From Siphonobacter aquaeclarae (GTDB lineage: Bacteria; Bacteroidota; Bacteroidia; Cytophagales; Spirosomataceae): 64,000 bases of DNA. Each line of letters begins with the position of its first letter. The first letter of the stretch is position 1. A model generated the notes under the pieces. The model had not been told where the DNA came from. It worked only from the letters and a program-made list of their open reading frames with translations, and searched no databases. The DNA lies in NCBI RefSeq assembly GCF_900103285.1, contig NZ_FNGS01000009.1, positions 62,001 through 126,000 of the forward strand, in the 5' to 3' direction. A program made the translations under genes and the position numbers. Positions 1-9,307 of the stretch are shown here, piece after piece.

Positions 1-1
1 G

Positions 2-2143
2 CGTGTCTCCCTCGTCGGGCTCGAAACAAAGGAACAGTCCATTCAGGTCCAATCCGGACAGGTTACGAACGTTCCGGATATCTTCCTCGCAGAAAATGCC
101 AATCAGCTTCAGGAAGTGCTCGTTCTTGCCGGAGCCGGCAAATACAACGAAGGCGAAGTGTCTCCTTCGCTCCGTCTGGCAACTCCCATCCTTGAACTTC
201 CCCAGAACGTACAGCTCCTGAGCAGTAAAATGCTGGCAGATCAGCAGGTTACGAGCATGAGTGACGGCGTCATCCGCAACGTGAGCGGCGCTACCCGCCT
301 CGAACACTGGGGCGATATGTACACCAACGTACATGCGCGGGGTGACCGGGTTGCTGCTTTCCGGAATGGTGTCAACGTGACATCGCCGTGGGGGCCGCTG
401 ACGGAAGACATGAGCTTCGTCGAACGCATTGAATTTGTCAAAGGCCCTGCCGGCTTCATGATGTCCAACGGAGATCCGAGCGGTATCTATAACGTCGTAA
501 CCAAACGCCCGACCGGCGAAACCAGAGGTGAAGTAGGGTTGATGCTCGGCAGCTTTGATTTTTACCGGGCGACGCTCGACCTCGACGGAAAAATCAACGA
601 CCGGCTGCTCTACCGCGTCAATACCATGGGTCAGTCGAAAAACTCCTTCCGGGCAAACGAATACAACAACCGCTTCAGCATCGCACCGGTGCTGACTTAT
701 AAACTGAGCGATAAATCCACACTGACAGCGGAATACATTTACCAGTTCGCCCGGATGTCGAACGTCGGCAGCTACTACGTCTTTGATACAAAAGGATATG
801 CGACGCTGCCCCGCGATTTTACATTGATGGAACCGGGTCTGGACCCGACAACCATCCACGACCACAACCTGAACCTGCAGTTCCAGCATCAACTTTCTGA
901 TAACTGGAAACTTACCGCTCAGCTTTCGTACTTCGATTACAAGCAGCAGGGGTCTTCGATGTGGCCGAACGCCGTCAATCCCGACGGATCGATCATCCGC
1001 AGTGTCAGTATCTGGGATGCGTCGAACGTGCAGAAATTCGGTCAGGTATTTGTCAACGGCGATATTAAAACGGGCGTTGTCCGCCACCGTATCCTTGGCG
1101 GACTGGACCTGGGCAGCAAAGAATACATGGCCGACTGGAACCAGGCCCATGCGCTGGATACCACCGGATCGTTCAATATTCACCACCCGGTATATGGCAT
1201 GCCGGCGAATGGATTCCCTTCATTCGACCGCAGTAAAGGGCTCCGCGAGCGCGCCGGTCTCTACGGGATTGTCAGCCAGTCGTATACCGGTTTATACCTG
1301 CAGGACGAGCTGGGTTTCTTTGATAACCGCCTGCGCCTGACACTGGCCGGTCGCTATACCGACGCCCGCAACAACGATTACAATACCGTTACCTCCGCGA
1401 AGCGTTTCACGCCCCGGGTCGGTCTGAGTTATTCGATCAACGATAACACCGCCGTGTATGCCCTGTTCGATCAGACGTTTGTACCGCAAAGCGGGCTTCG
1501 CCGGGATGGCAAATCGATCGTTCCGATGACCGGCGACAACCTCGAAGCCGGTATCAAACGCAACTGGTTTGGCGGCAAGTGGATGACGTCATTGACGGTT
1601 TACCGGATTATTAAGAACAACCAGACTGTTCCGGATCCAAGTAACGGTGCCGGAGAATCGTACGTCGTTCAATTTGGCCAGACGAAAACGGAAGGAATTG
1701 AATTCGATCTCCGTGGAGAAATCGTTCCCGGCCTGACGCTGGTCGCCAACTACGCCCTGACCGATTCGAAAATCACGAAATCGACGACCGAATCGGAAAT
1801 CGGTAACAAGGTGCCCGGTTATGCGAAACACAACGGCAATGCCTGGCTGAACTACAAGCTGCAAAAAGGCGTACTGAAAGGCCTCGGCATCTCGGCGGGG
1901 ATCAACTACCAGGTTGACCGGACCACCTGGAGCTGGCCGGGCGCTACCGGACAAATGCCCCTGCCGGATTATACCCGTATTGACGGAGGCGCTTTCTGGG
2001 AAAACGGCAAAACCCGCCTGACACTCAACGTCTTCAACATTGCCAATAAATACCTCTATACCGGAGCCTCTTACGGCGCCTACTATTACTGGCAGGCAGA
2101 AGCGCCGCGCAACCTGCGCCTCGGCCTGATCCAGCGGTTCTGA
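2..2143 (+). CDS. TonB-dependent siderophore-type receptor, 5'-truncated by the window edge
   Basis: This is an outer-membrane receptor that imports a ferric-siderophore-like ligand with energy from TonB/ExbBD. The reading frame is open from base 2, so the true start and signal peptide lie upstream; an internal GTG at 116 falls inside the TonB-box region (LQEVLVLA) and is not a start. The visible 713 residues hold the end of a carboxypeptidase-regulatory-like domain, the TonB box near residues 37-44, the plug with the conserved VKGPAG...NGDPSG stretch, and a 22-strand-type barrel ending in QRF, with the terminal Phe expected of barrel proteins. It is the first of three tandem receptors but is less like the other two than they are like each other. 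The family is clear; the ligand is not. Confidence 0.9.
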   Translation, partial: RVSLVGLETKEQSIQVQSGQVTNVPDIFLAENANQLQEVLVLAGAGKYNEGEVSPSLRLATPILELPQNVQLLSSKMLADQQVTSMSDGVIRNVSGATRLEHWGDMYTNVHARGDRVAAFRNGVNVTSPWGPLTEDMSFVERIEFVKGPAGFMMSNGDPSGIYNVVTKRPTGETRGEVGLMLGSFDFYRATLDLDGKINDRLLYRVNTMGQSKNSFRANEYNNRFSIAPVLTYKLSDKSTLTAEYIYQFARMSNVGSYYVFDTKGYATLPRDFTLMEPGLDPTTIHDHNLNLQFQHQLSDNWKLTAQLSYFDYKQQGSSMWPNAVNPDGSIIRSVSIWDASNVQKFGQVFVNGDIKTGVVRHRILGGLDLGSKEYMADWNQAHALDTTGSFNIHHPVYGMPANGFPSFDRSKGLRERAGLYGIVSQSYTGLYLQDELGFFDNRLRLTLAGRYTDARNNDYNTVTSAKRFTPRVGLSYSINDNTAVYALFDQTFVPQSGLRRDGKSIVPMTGDNLEAGIKRNWFGGKWMTSLTVYRIIKNNQTVPDPSNGAGESYVVQFGQTKTEGIEFDLRGEIVPGLTLVANYALTDSKITKSTTESEIGNKVPGYAKHNGNAWLNYKLQKGVLKGLGISAGINYQVDRTTWSWPGATGQMPLPDYTRIDGGAFWENGKTRLTLNVFNIANKYLYTGASYGAYYYWQAEAPRNLRLGLIQRF

Positions 2144-2169
2144 TCTGTTCCTTTTCCCGATTCCCGGCT

Positions 2170-2195
2170 GAGGAGGGGCGGTTTCGCCCTTCCTC
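2170..2195 (+). terminator. intergenic hairpin after the first receptor gene
   Basis: An 11-bp stem with one G-T pair (GAGGAGGGGCG / CGCCCTTCCTC) closes a GTTT loop 27 bp after the stop codon. No T-run follows, so it may be an attenuator or an mRNA-stabilising end rather than a strong intrinsic terminator. Confidence 0.45.
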
Positions 2196-2252
2196 CCGGA
2201 TGTCGCATGCCAACCCGCACCTGAAACAGTCGCTTTCTTAACCACAAAACAG

Positions 2253-4661
2253 ATGTCTGACGAATATTCCCGCCGCCCGGCGCTCCGCATCCTGCTGGGT
2301 TTTCTACTGCTCTTTTCGATGAATGCCTTTGCCCAGCAAAAAGGGCAGGTAAGGGGGCAGGTACTGACGAGTGACAACCGTCCTGCGCCTTTCGTTTCCG
2401 TCCTCGTCAAAGGAACCGCCATCGGTGGCCTGACGATGGAATCCGGTAATTACCAGCTGAAAAACGTACCCACCGGCCCGCAAATCCTCCTGATCAGCGT
2501 GGTAGGGTATGAGGCCGTGGAGGTAGCAATAGACGTAAAAACCGGCGTGAATCAGGCAGATATCGTTCGCCTGAAAGAAGATGAAAAAACACTGAATGAG
2601 GTAACCATTCGCGGGAAAGGCCGGTACGACAAGCAGGAAAGCGATTACGTCGCCCGGATTCCGATCAAAAACCTGGAAAACCCGCAGATTTATTCGACAG
2701 TTTCATCCGAACTGCTGAAAGAACAGGTTGTCACCAACTTCGACGACGCCCTCAAAAACGTACCGGGTGTGGATAAACTCTGGACCTCAACCGGCCGGGG
2801 TGGCGACGGCGCCGCGTACTTCACCATGCGCGGGTTTTCGATTCAGCCCAGTATGATCAACGGGGTAGCCGGTCTGTCGAACGGCGGTCTGGACCCCGCC
2901 AATATCGAACGGGTGGAAGTAATCAAAGGCCCCTCCGGAACGCTTTTTGGCAGCAGCCTGGTCAATTTCGGAGGTCTGATCAACCTCGTGACGAAGAAAC
3001 CGCACGAAGTCAGCAAGGGAGAATTTTCCTACACGACCGGCTCCTATGGCCTGAACCGGCTCACGGCAGACGTCAATACTCCGCTTTCGGACAAAGTCTT
3101 TTTCCGGGTAAACGGCGCGCTTCATACCGAAAACAGCTTCCAGGACGCCGGCTTCAAACGCACCGGATTTATCGCGCCGTCGCTGCTCTTCAAGGCCAGC
3201 GACCGCCTGACGGTACACCTCAACGCGGAAGTATTCACTTCAAAGGCCACCAACCCGCTGATGGTCTTCCTCAACCGCTCCCGGACGCTGATCGCCAAAA
3301 CGCCGAAAGAGCTGGGAATCAACTGGAACCGCTCGTTTACCTCTGATGACATTACCGTCAGCACGCCTACTACCAACCTGTACGGACAGGTGAGCTATAA
3401 ACTTTCTGACAAATGGACGTCGCAGACAAACGTCTCTTCCAGCGTCCGCAAGTCGGTGGGTCTATACTCCTATGTAATGTTTCTGGACGCGGTCAAACCG
3501 GCAAACGATACCCTGCTGAGCCGGTATGTAGGCGATCAGAACGCGACGACGACGACGACGTCTCTCCAGCAGAATTTCATCGGCGATTTCCGCATCGGAT
3601 CGGTCCGGAACCGGGTAGTCGCCGGTCTTGATTACCTCGGTACCAAAGCGCGTACCTATTCGTCCTATATTCTGTTTGATAATGTTAATAGTGTGCGTCT
3701 CAATGATGTCCGGTACTCCCAACTGACCCGCCCGGCAGTAGAAGCGAAGCTGGCGCAGGTAACGGCTCCGACTAAAAACACTGCTGAATCGCATACCTAT
3801 AGTGCCTATGTCTCCGACGTTATCAATGTCACGGACCAGTTGCTGGCGATGCTGAGCGTGCGGTTCGACCGGTTTGACAATAAGGGTACCTACAACATCC
3901 GGACCGGAGCTACGACCGGCGCATATACCCAAAACGCCGTTTCGCCCAAGTTTGGCCTGGTATATCAGGTCATGAAAGACCGTCTTTCTGTCTTCGCGAA
4001 CTACATGAACGGGTTCAAGAACGTAGGCAACGGAACGCAGCCGGACGGCTCCGTCGCCGTATTCAAACCCCAGCAGGCCAACCAGTTCGAGGCCGGTGTG
4101 AAGGGTGAGCTTTTTGACGGAAAACTGACCGGAAGCGTGAGCTATTACGATATCTATGTCAGCGACATTACCCGGCCTGATCCCGAGCGCGTTGGTTTCA
4201 CGATTCAGGACGGAAACATGTCGAGCAAAGGTATCGAGTTCGAACTGGCGGCGCATCCCGTACCAGGCCTCAACCTGATCGCCGGGTATGCGCACAATGA
4301 CAGTAAAAACGAAAAAACCGATGCCGGTTCTATCGGCCGGCGGACGGTCGGTTCGGGCCCTGCCGATCTCGCCAACCTCTGGATCAGCTATGCGCCCGTC
4401 GCCGGTTCGCTCAAGGGCCTGGGTTTTGGTATCGGTGGAAACTATGCCGGTGAAAACATCATCACCAACTCAGCCGCGACGGGTCAGTTTATCGTTCCGG
4501 CCTATACCGTGCTGAATGCGACGGCCTTTTATGACACGCCGTCGCTTCGGTTCGCCCTCAAGGCCGACAACTTTACCAACCAGCTCTACTGGAAAGGATG
4601 GACGACAGTCGAGCCCCAGAAGCCCCGCAGTATAGCTGCCAGCGTGATCTTCCGCTATTGA
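2253..4661 (+). CDS. TonB-dependent siderophore-type receptor (second of three)
   Basis: Complete 802-residue outer-membrane receptor. A signal peptide (about residues 1-27, hydrophobic core then NAFAQ) is followed by a carboxypeptidase-regulatory-like beta-sandwich (about 33-110), a TonB box (TLNEVTIRG, about 113-121), a plug with ERVEVIKGPSGTLFGSS, and a barrel ending in VIFRY. The barrel carries the YMNGFKNV motif typical of the FhuA/FecA-like siderophore receptors. It shares long near-identical stretches with the next gene (IPIKNLENPQ, KGPSGTLFGSS, NLVTKKP), so the two probably arose by tandem duplication. It lies 109 bp after the first receptor. The ATG at 2253 places the signal peptide directly at the N-terminus. 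Confidence 0.93.
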   Translation: MSDEYSRRPALRILLGFLLLFSMNAFAQQKGQVRGQVLTSDNRPAPFVSVLVKGTAIGGLTMESGNYQLKNVPTGPQILLISVVGYEAVEVAIDVKTGVNQADIVRLKEDEKTLNEVTIRGKGRYDKQESDYVARIPIKNLENPQIYSTVSSELLKEQVVTNFDDALKNVPGVDKLWTSTGRGGDGAAYFTMRGFSIQPSMINGVAGLSNGGLDPANIERVEVIKGPSGTLFGSSLVNFGGLINLVTKKPHEVSKGEFSYTTGSYGLNRLTADVNTPLSDKVFFRVNGALHTENSFQDAGFKRTGFIAPSLLFKASDRLTVHLNAEVFTSKATNPLMVFLNRSRTLIAKTPKELGINWNRSFTSDDITVSTPTTNLYGQVSYKLSDKWTSQTNVSSSVRKSVGLYSYVMFLDAVKPANDTLLSRYVGDQNATTTTTSLQQNFIGDFRIGSVRNRVVAGLDYLGTKARTYSSYILFDNVNSVRLNDVRYSQLTRPAVEAKLAQVTAPTKNTAESHTYSAYVSDVINVTDQLLAMLSVRFDRFDNKGTYNIRTGATTGAYTQNAVSPKFGLVYQVMKDRLSVFANYMNGFKNVGNGTQPDGSVAVFKPQQANQFEAGVKGELFDGKLTGSVSYYDIYVSDITRPDPERVGFTIQDGNMSSKGIEFELAAHPVPGLNLIAGYAHNDSKNEKTDAGSIGRRTVGSGPADLANLWISYAPVAGSLKGLGFGIGGNYAGENIITNSAATGQFIVPAYTVLNATAFYDTPSLRFALKADNFTNQLYWKGWTTVEPQKPRSIAASVIFRY

Positions 4662-4668
4662 TATTGTA

Positions 4669-4698
4669 TACCCGGGTTTCGGCAACGGAGCCCGGGTA
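4669..4698 (+). terminator. palindromic hairpin between the second and third receptor genes
   Basis: A perfect 8-bp inverted repeat (TACCCGGG / CCCGGGTA) begins 7 bp after the stop codon and is followed by AATTTATTGATT. This is a weak intrinsic terminator or attenuator that could lower expression of the third receptor. Confidence 0.45.
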
Positions 4699-4747
4699 AT
4701 TTATTGATTACCTGTTTATTATCCTTCACGATCTCACCCATATCCTG

Positions 4748-7096
4748 ATGAACCGACGACTATGGATCTTCGTCCTGCTGCAACTGGCAGGATGCCTCGC
4801 CTACGCCCAGACGCGCAGCAAAAATGTGCTGCAGGGGACTATTCTGACGCTGGACCGGAAGCCGGCCGCCTTTGTCAGCGTTGTCCTGAAAAATACCCGC
4901 GCCGGTGCACTGACGGACGAAAACGGCCACTGGACGCTGCGCAACGTCCCTTCAGGGGCGCAGGTACTGGTGGTTCGTATTGTCGGGTACGAAAGCCGCG
5001 AAATTCCGGTACAGGTAGCTGAGGGGCAAACGACGACCGTCGAAACCATTCAACTCAACGAAGACCACCAGACCCTTCAGGAAGTGACCGTTACCGGCAC
5101 GAACCGTTTCGGACAACGGGAGAGTGAATATGCCGCCCGTCTTCCGATCAAAAACCTGGAAAACCCGCAGGTATACAACGTTGTGACGAAGGAGCTGGCA
5201 CAGGAGCAACTGGCTGTCGACTATAAAAACATGCTCCGCAACGTACCCGGCGCCGGTGTCGGCTTCGGCGGCGTCAACAACGGCGTTACCTACCTCATTC
5301 TCCGCGGATTTTGGGTGACGAGTCAGGTTCGCAACGGCATGGCTTCCCAGCAGTACGCCGGTATTGATCCGGTAAATGTGGAAAAAGTGGAAGTGTACAA
5401 AGGCCCCTCCGGCACGCTGTTCGGTTCGAGCCTGATTTCGTTCGGGGGACTTTCGAATCTCGTTACCAAGAAACCCTACGAAACCTTTGGCGGAGAAGTG
5501 AGCTATACCGGTGGAAAATGGGGCCTCAGCCGCCTTGCCGTCGACGTCAATACCCCGCTGAACGACGATAAATCAGCCCTGCTGCGCGTCAATGCGGCTG
5601 CCCATAGCGAGCGTAGTTTCCAGAACTTCGGCTTTCAGCGGAGCTATGCCGTGGCGCCGAGTTTTTCGTTCAAAGTCAACGACCGGTTGTCGTTTTTAGT
5701 TGATGCGGAATTTTACAAGACGGAGCGGTCGACGATGCCCGCCAATTCCTTCGCCAACGTTACCTTCAAAAACATCAAAAACGCCCCGATTGGCTATACC
5801 CAGTCGATCAACAGCAACGATCCCCTTCTCAAAATGGGATCGCAGAATGTGTTCATTAAAGCCGACTACAAGATTTCCCGGAACTGGGTTTCGACCACGC
5901 AGTATGCTTACGGGAATGTGGATTTCAACAACGTAAACTACATCTGGCCGGCGACATGGACGAGCGACAGTACCATTGCCCGGAACCTCTCCACCGGTCG
6001 GAGCAGCTATACGCGTTCGTCTCAGTTTCAGCAAAATGTTACGGGCGATATCCGGCTGGGTGCGCTGCGCAACCGTGTCGTGATCGGGTTTGACGCTTAT
6101 GGCTATGTGGCGCTGACGCAATCGCTCGGGACGATTGCCTATGATGTGATTAATATCCGGAAGCCGATTACCCCGATTTCGATGGCGAAAGTAGAGCAAC
6201 TCGCCGCGAATGCGACGATGTCTACCTCGCTGGCAAAACAAAACCGGTACAGCGTCTATATCTCCGATGTGCTGAATATCACCGACAAACTCATGGCGAT
6301 GGCTTCTGTACGGGTCGAAAAACTGGACAACCAGGGTACTTCGGTCAACGGGCAGACGCCTGCGGCTTCCGGCGTGTACCAGCAAACGGCGGTTTCGCCG
6401 AAGTTTGGCGTGGTGTACCAGCCGATCAAGGACCAGCTTTCCGTTTTTGCGAACTACATGAACGGCTTCCAGAACGTCGCACCGATTACGCAACCGGACC
6501 AGTCGGTTTTCAGTCCCAAACCGCAGTACGGGAATCAATGGGAAGTAGGGGCGAAGGCGGAAACCTTCGGTCGCCGCCTGGCCGCAACCGTCAGCTACTA
6601 TACAATCAACCTGAGCAACGCCGTGCGGGTTGACCCGACACGGCCGGGCTTTCAGATCCAGGACGGTACGCAGGAAAGCAAGGGTATCGAACTGGACATT
6701 GTCGCGAACCCGGTTCCCGGCCTGAATCTCGTGGCGGGGTATGGCCACAACGCCTACAAGTACACCAAATCCAGCGCTGTCAACGAAGGGCAGGGGTCGG
6801 GTCTGCCGGCGGATATGGCCAATTTCTGGGCGAGCTACCGCTTCCAGACCGGCGCCGTGAAGGGCATTGGCCTGGGGATCGGCGGAAACTACGTCAGCGC
6901 CTGCTATCCGAACAACGAGTCGGGTGCGCTGACGATCCCGTCTTACACCAAATTCGATGCGACAGCTTTCTACGATCAGCCCAAATGGCGGCTTGGTATT
7001 AAGCTCAACAATTTCACGGGGCAGAAATACTGGGGGCTCAACTACGATCCCCAGCCGCTCCGCCAGTTTATTGCCAGCCTGAGCTATAAGTTATAA
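4748..7096 (+). CDS. TonB-dependent siderophore-type receptor (third of three)
   Basis: Complete 782-residue outer-membrane receptor with the same layout as its upstream neighbour: signal peptide (about 1-20, ending AYAQ), carboxypeptidase-regulatory-like domain (about 28-105), TonB box (TLQEVTVTG), plug with EKVEVYKGPSGTLFGSS, and siderophore-receptor-type barrel. It ends in SLSYKL, with leucine rather than the usual aromatic last residue. Similarity to the second receptor is spread over the whole length, which points to duplication. The extracellular loops differ, so I infer related but not identical ligands. A strong terminator follows and closes the receptor group. Confidence 0.93.
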   Translation: MNRRLWIFVLLQLAGCLAYAQTRSKNVLQGTILTLDRKPAAFVSVVLKNTRAGALTDENGHWTLRNVPSGAQVLVVRIVGYESREIPVQVAEGQTTTVETIQLNEDHQTLQEVTVTGTNRFGQRESEYAARLPIKNLENPQVYNVVTKELAQEQLAVDYKNMLRNVPGAGVGFGGVNNGVTYLILRGFWVTSQVRNGMASQQYAGIDPVNVEKVEVYKGPSGTLFGSSLISFGGLSNLVTKKPYETFGGEVSYTGGKWGLSRLAVDVNTPLNDDKSALLRVNAAAHSERSFQNFGFQRSYAVAPSFSFKVNDRLSFLVDAEFYKTERSTMPANSFANVTFKNIKNAPIGYTQSINSNDPLLKMGSQNVFIKADYKISRNWVSTTQYAYGNVDFNNVNYIWPATWTSDSTIARNLSTGRSSYTRSSQFQQNVTGDIRLGALRNRVVIGFDAYGYVALTQSLGTIAYDVINIRKPITPISMAKVEQLAANATMSTSLAKQNRYSVYISDVLNITDKLMAMASVRVEKLDNQGTSVNGQTPAASGVYQQTAVSPKFGVVYQPIKDQLSVFANYMNGFQNVAPITQPDQSVFSPKPQYGNQWEVGAKAETFGRRLAATVSYYTINLSNAVRVDPTRPGFQIQDGTQESKGIELDIVANPVPGLNLVAGYGHNAYKYTKSSAVNEGQGSGLPADMANFWASYRFQTGAVKGIGLGIGGNYVSACYPNNESGALTIPSYTKFDATAFYDQPKWRLGIKLNNFTGQKYWGLNYDPQPLRQFIASLSYKL

Positions 7097-7131
7097 GCCG
7101 GGTCCGGAGGTATCCGGAAGAGAAAGAGAAT

Positions 7132-7160
7132 CCCTGCCGGATACCGGCAGGGATTTTTGT
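7132..7160 (+). terminator. intrinsic terminator after the receptor group
   Basis: A perfect 9-bp GC-rich stem (CCCTGCCGG / CCGGCAGGG) with a 3-nt ATA loop is followed by ATTTTTGTTT. It separates the receptor group from the block that starts at 7374. Confidence 0.85.
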
Positions 7161-7373
7161 TTGGTATTTAATTCGAAACCTGCGTTGATTTTCGTCCCGC
7201 GAAAACCGGTGATTCGTCCCAGAAAAAGCATACTCAACCCGGATTTGGATCACTCACCCCCGAAATCTTCCTTTTAGCTATCAATTCTGTTGAAGATTGA
7301 TGAAATTCGGAACAAGTTCGCGTCGTTCTCACATCTGAGGTCGTTTCACGAACCTGTATTTGACGCTTATTCC

Positions 7374-8732
7374 ATGATCGCTTTATCGTTCCGGACCTTC
7401 CTTTACACCTTTGTCGCCGCCGCTGTACTCTCTTCCTGTGGAGGAGGTGGTCGCCGGGGTAATCACGGCAAAGAAGAGACTGATCCGCCGGCTGCCTCGC
7501 AGGAACCTGCCGCGGGTACGGCCGCTGCCGGGCCGTCTGCCGCCGCCCCCAAATCCCTTCGCGCCAAGCTGTACCTGGAAGCCAGCGGAAGCATGTTTCC
7601 GTATGACGCGCCCGGCAGCAAAGGCGAGTTCAATGCCTCGCTGCAACAATTGCTCACAGCGTTTGAAACAGAAAAGGGAGGTTCAACGGAGCTGTTTGCG
7701 GTCAATGACAATGTATATCCGCTCGGCGTGAGTTTTCAGGAACTGGTGGAAAAGCCGGACGTCTTCAGCCTCGCTCGGGGAAAAGGTGATTCGAAAAACA
7801 CGGATTTTAGCCTGATTTTCAAGACGATTCTTTCCGATTTGAAGGAAGGAGATGTCGGGGTATTGTTTTCCGATCTGATTTATTCGACGCCGTCGACCTC
7901 CGCGCAGTCGTCCGCCAAAATCCTCGCAGATGTTGAAACCCTGATGCAGACGACCTTCGCGCCCCAGGCCAAAGGCAAATCCCTGCTGCTGCTGCAACTC
8001 ACCGGCGAATTCAAAGGTACCTATTACCCGCATCACGGCGGCGGCAAAGCCTATGCCGGCTCGCGACCATACTACATTGCCCTCCTGGCGACCAACGCCA
8101 CGATGAAGGCGCTGCTGTCGGAAGAGAAATTCGAATCCCTCCGCCGGTTTGAAGAACTGCCGGGTTTTGAGTCGTTTCACTACTTTACCAGCGCGGCAGA
8201 CAACGTTCCGTTTTATACCGTCCTGCTGAAAGATGCCGACCAGGCCGGGAGCTTTGAACAAAGCCACCAGGAGCGCAAGAACGACAAAGCCGCCGTACAT
8301 ACGCTGGAGAGCATCGATGCCGACCGGAAAACAAAGGGCCTGACGATTGTACTGGGCGTAGACCTCGGTGGTTTTTACCTGCCGGAAGCATATAAAACCA
8401 ATCCGAAATCGTATGTACTCGAGTCGGACGAAGGGTTCCGTATCCAGAAAATCATCGCCGAGAAAGGCCCCGAAGGGTATACCCACAAATTTCTGCTGAA
8501 TACCGCTGAGCCTCAGGGCGGCGGGAAACGGGAAATTACGCTGCGGCTGAAGCGCCGGTTCCCGCCGGACTGGATCGCCCGGACGACAACCGAAGACGAC
8601 ACCGATACCCGCTCCGGGGATTTTGCCGGATCGACTTTCGGCTTGCTCAACTTCACCCGCGGCATTGAAAAAGCCTATAACCCGCAGAAAGCTGACACGT
8701 ATTTTGCCGTGACGGTATACCTGCAGGATTGA
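7374..8732 (+). CDS. lipoprotein with a von Willebrand A-like domain (first gene of the 7.4-18.2 kb block)
   Basis: 452 residues. I chose the ATG at 7374 over an upstream in-frame TTG (7290) because it begins a lipoprotein signal peptide whose lipobox ends in LSSC, followed by a Gly-rich and then an Ala/Pro-rich linker (to about residue 58). The folded part opens with KLYLEASGSM (E69, S71, S73), which looks like the metal-binding DxSxS motif of vWA domains with Glu replacing Asp. It continues with KNTDFSLIF and GVLFSDLIYST, at the spacing of the second and third vWA metal sites. A C-terminal beta-rich region (about 320-452) is unassigned. It is probably anchored in a membrane facing the periplasm. 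First of eight co-directional genes; no known family name is claimed beyond vWA-like. Confidence 0.75.
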   Translation: MIALSFRTFLYTFVAAAVLSSCGGGGRRGNHGKEETDPPAASQEPAAGTAAAGPSAAAPKSLRAKLYLEASGSMFPYDAPGSKGEFNASLQQLLTAFETEKGGSTELFAVNDNVYPLGVSFQELVEKPDVFSLARGKGDSKNTDFSLIFKTILSDLKEGDVGVLFSDLIYSTPSTSAQSSAKILADVETLMQTTFAPQAKGKSLLLLQLTGEFKGTYYPHHGGGKAYAGSRPYYIALLATNATMKALLSEEKFESLRRFEELPGFESFHYFTSAADNVPFYTVLLKDADQAGSFEQSHQERKNDKAAVHTLESIDADRKTKGLTIVLGVDLGGFYLPEAYKTNPKSYVLESDEGFRIQKIIAEKGPEGYTHKFLLNTAEPQGGGKREITLRLKRRFPPDWIARTTTEDDTDTRSGDFAGSTFGLLNFTRGIEKAYNPQKADTYFAVTVYLQD

Positions 8733-8790
8733 TAATCAGGGGATTCGTCCCCGCCCGAAAAACCGTTACCTCATTCTCTCCATCTACGAT

Positions 8791-9216
8791 ATGGAAAACC
8801 TTCTCTATGATTTTTATGCGCTTTTTGCCGAGCGCTCCCTCATTGACGACCTCTACGATGAGACTCTCCTCACTCCGCTGACGCTGATGATGAAAGGTAT
8901 TCCCCTCATCGGAGCTGCTATTTTCTACTTCGGACTGAACAAGGTCCGCTATGCCAAGTTTTCGGTATGGAGCAGTATGCTGGCGGCCTGCTCGGTGCTG
9001 GTGATGATCATCACGATTGTGACCTGTAACCAGAAAGCGGCGCAGGAAATACCCCGGAAGAAAGGCCACCCCGAACTCGGCCGCTACTTCGATCAGGGCG
9101 GTAGTGTTTTCTTCGGCTTCGGCTTCGAAATGCTGCTCCTCTCGGCGCTGGTCTTCTTCGTCGTCTCCCTGATCATTAAGAATTTGAGTACGAATAACCG
9201 GAAGATTCCGTTTTAG
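8791..9216 (+). CDS. small integral membrane protein of the block
   Basis: 141 residues with three likely membrane segments (about 34-52, 58-80 and 107-131) separated by a short hydrophilic loop containing RKKGHPELGRYFDQGG. I do not recognise a family. It begins 58 bp after the vWA-like lipoprotein and lies before the tubulin-like gene on the same strand, so it probably belongs to the same operon and serves as a membrane component. The base composition matches its neighbours. Confidence 0.7.
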   Translation: MENLLYDFYALFAERSLIDDLYDETLLTPLTLMMKGIPLIGAAIFYFGLNKVRYAKFSVWSSMLAACSVLVMIITIVTCNQKAAQEIPRKKGHPELGRYFDQGGSVFFGFGFEMLLLSALVFFVVSLIIKNLSTNNRKIPF

Positions 9217-9307
9217 GTGTTTTCGGTTTTCTGTTGACGGTTTTCAGTTGGCCGGTCGGCTCCCTGAACTGTAAACAGAAAACCGCAAACCGCAAACTTA
9301 CCACTGT
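9217..9307. repeat. family A (CTGAAAA-type) hairpin repeat
   Basis: An AT-rich intergenic element built from GGTTTTC/CAGTT-like heptamers. A perfect 12-bp inverted repeat (9224-9235 with 9274-9285) brackets the sequence, with more copies of the same words around it. The same words recur at 57708-57841 and 62797-62860. It lies directly after the stop codon of the small membrane protein. Confidence 0.7.

Noticed and set aside
116-118. GTG as the start of the first receptor
   Set aside because: The frame is open upstream to base 2 with a continuing domain, so the gene begins before the window.
5696-6748. 350-codon minus-strand frame within the third receptor gene
   Set aside because: Antisense shadow of a TonB-dependent receptor; residues are Arg/His/Val-rich without recognisable motifs.
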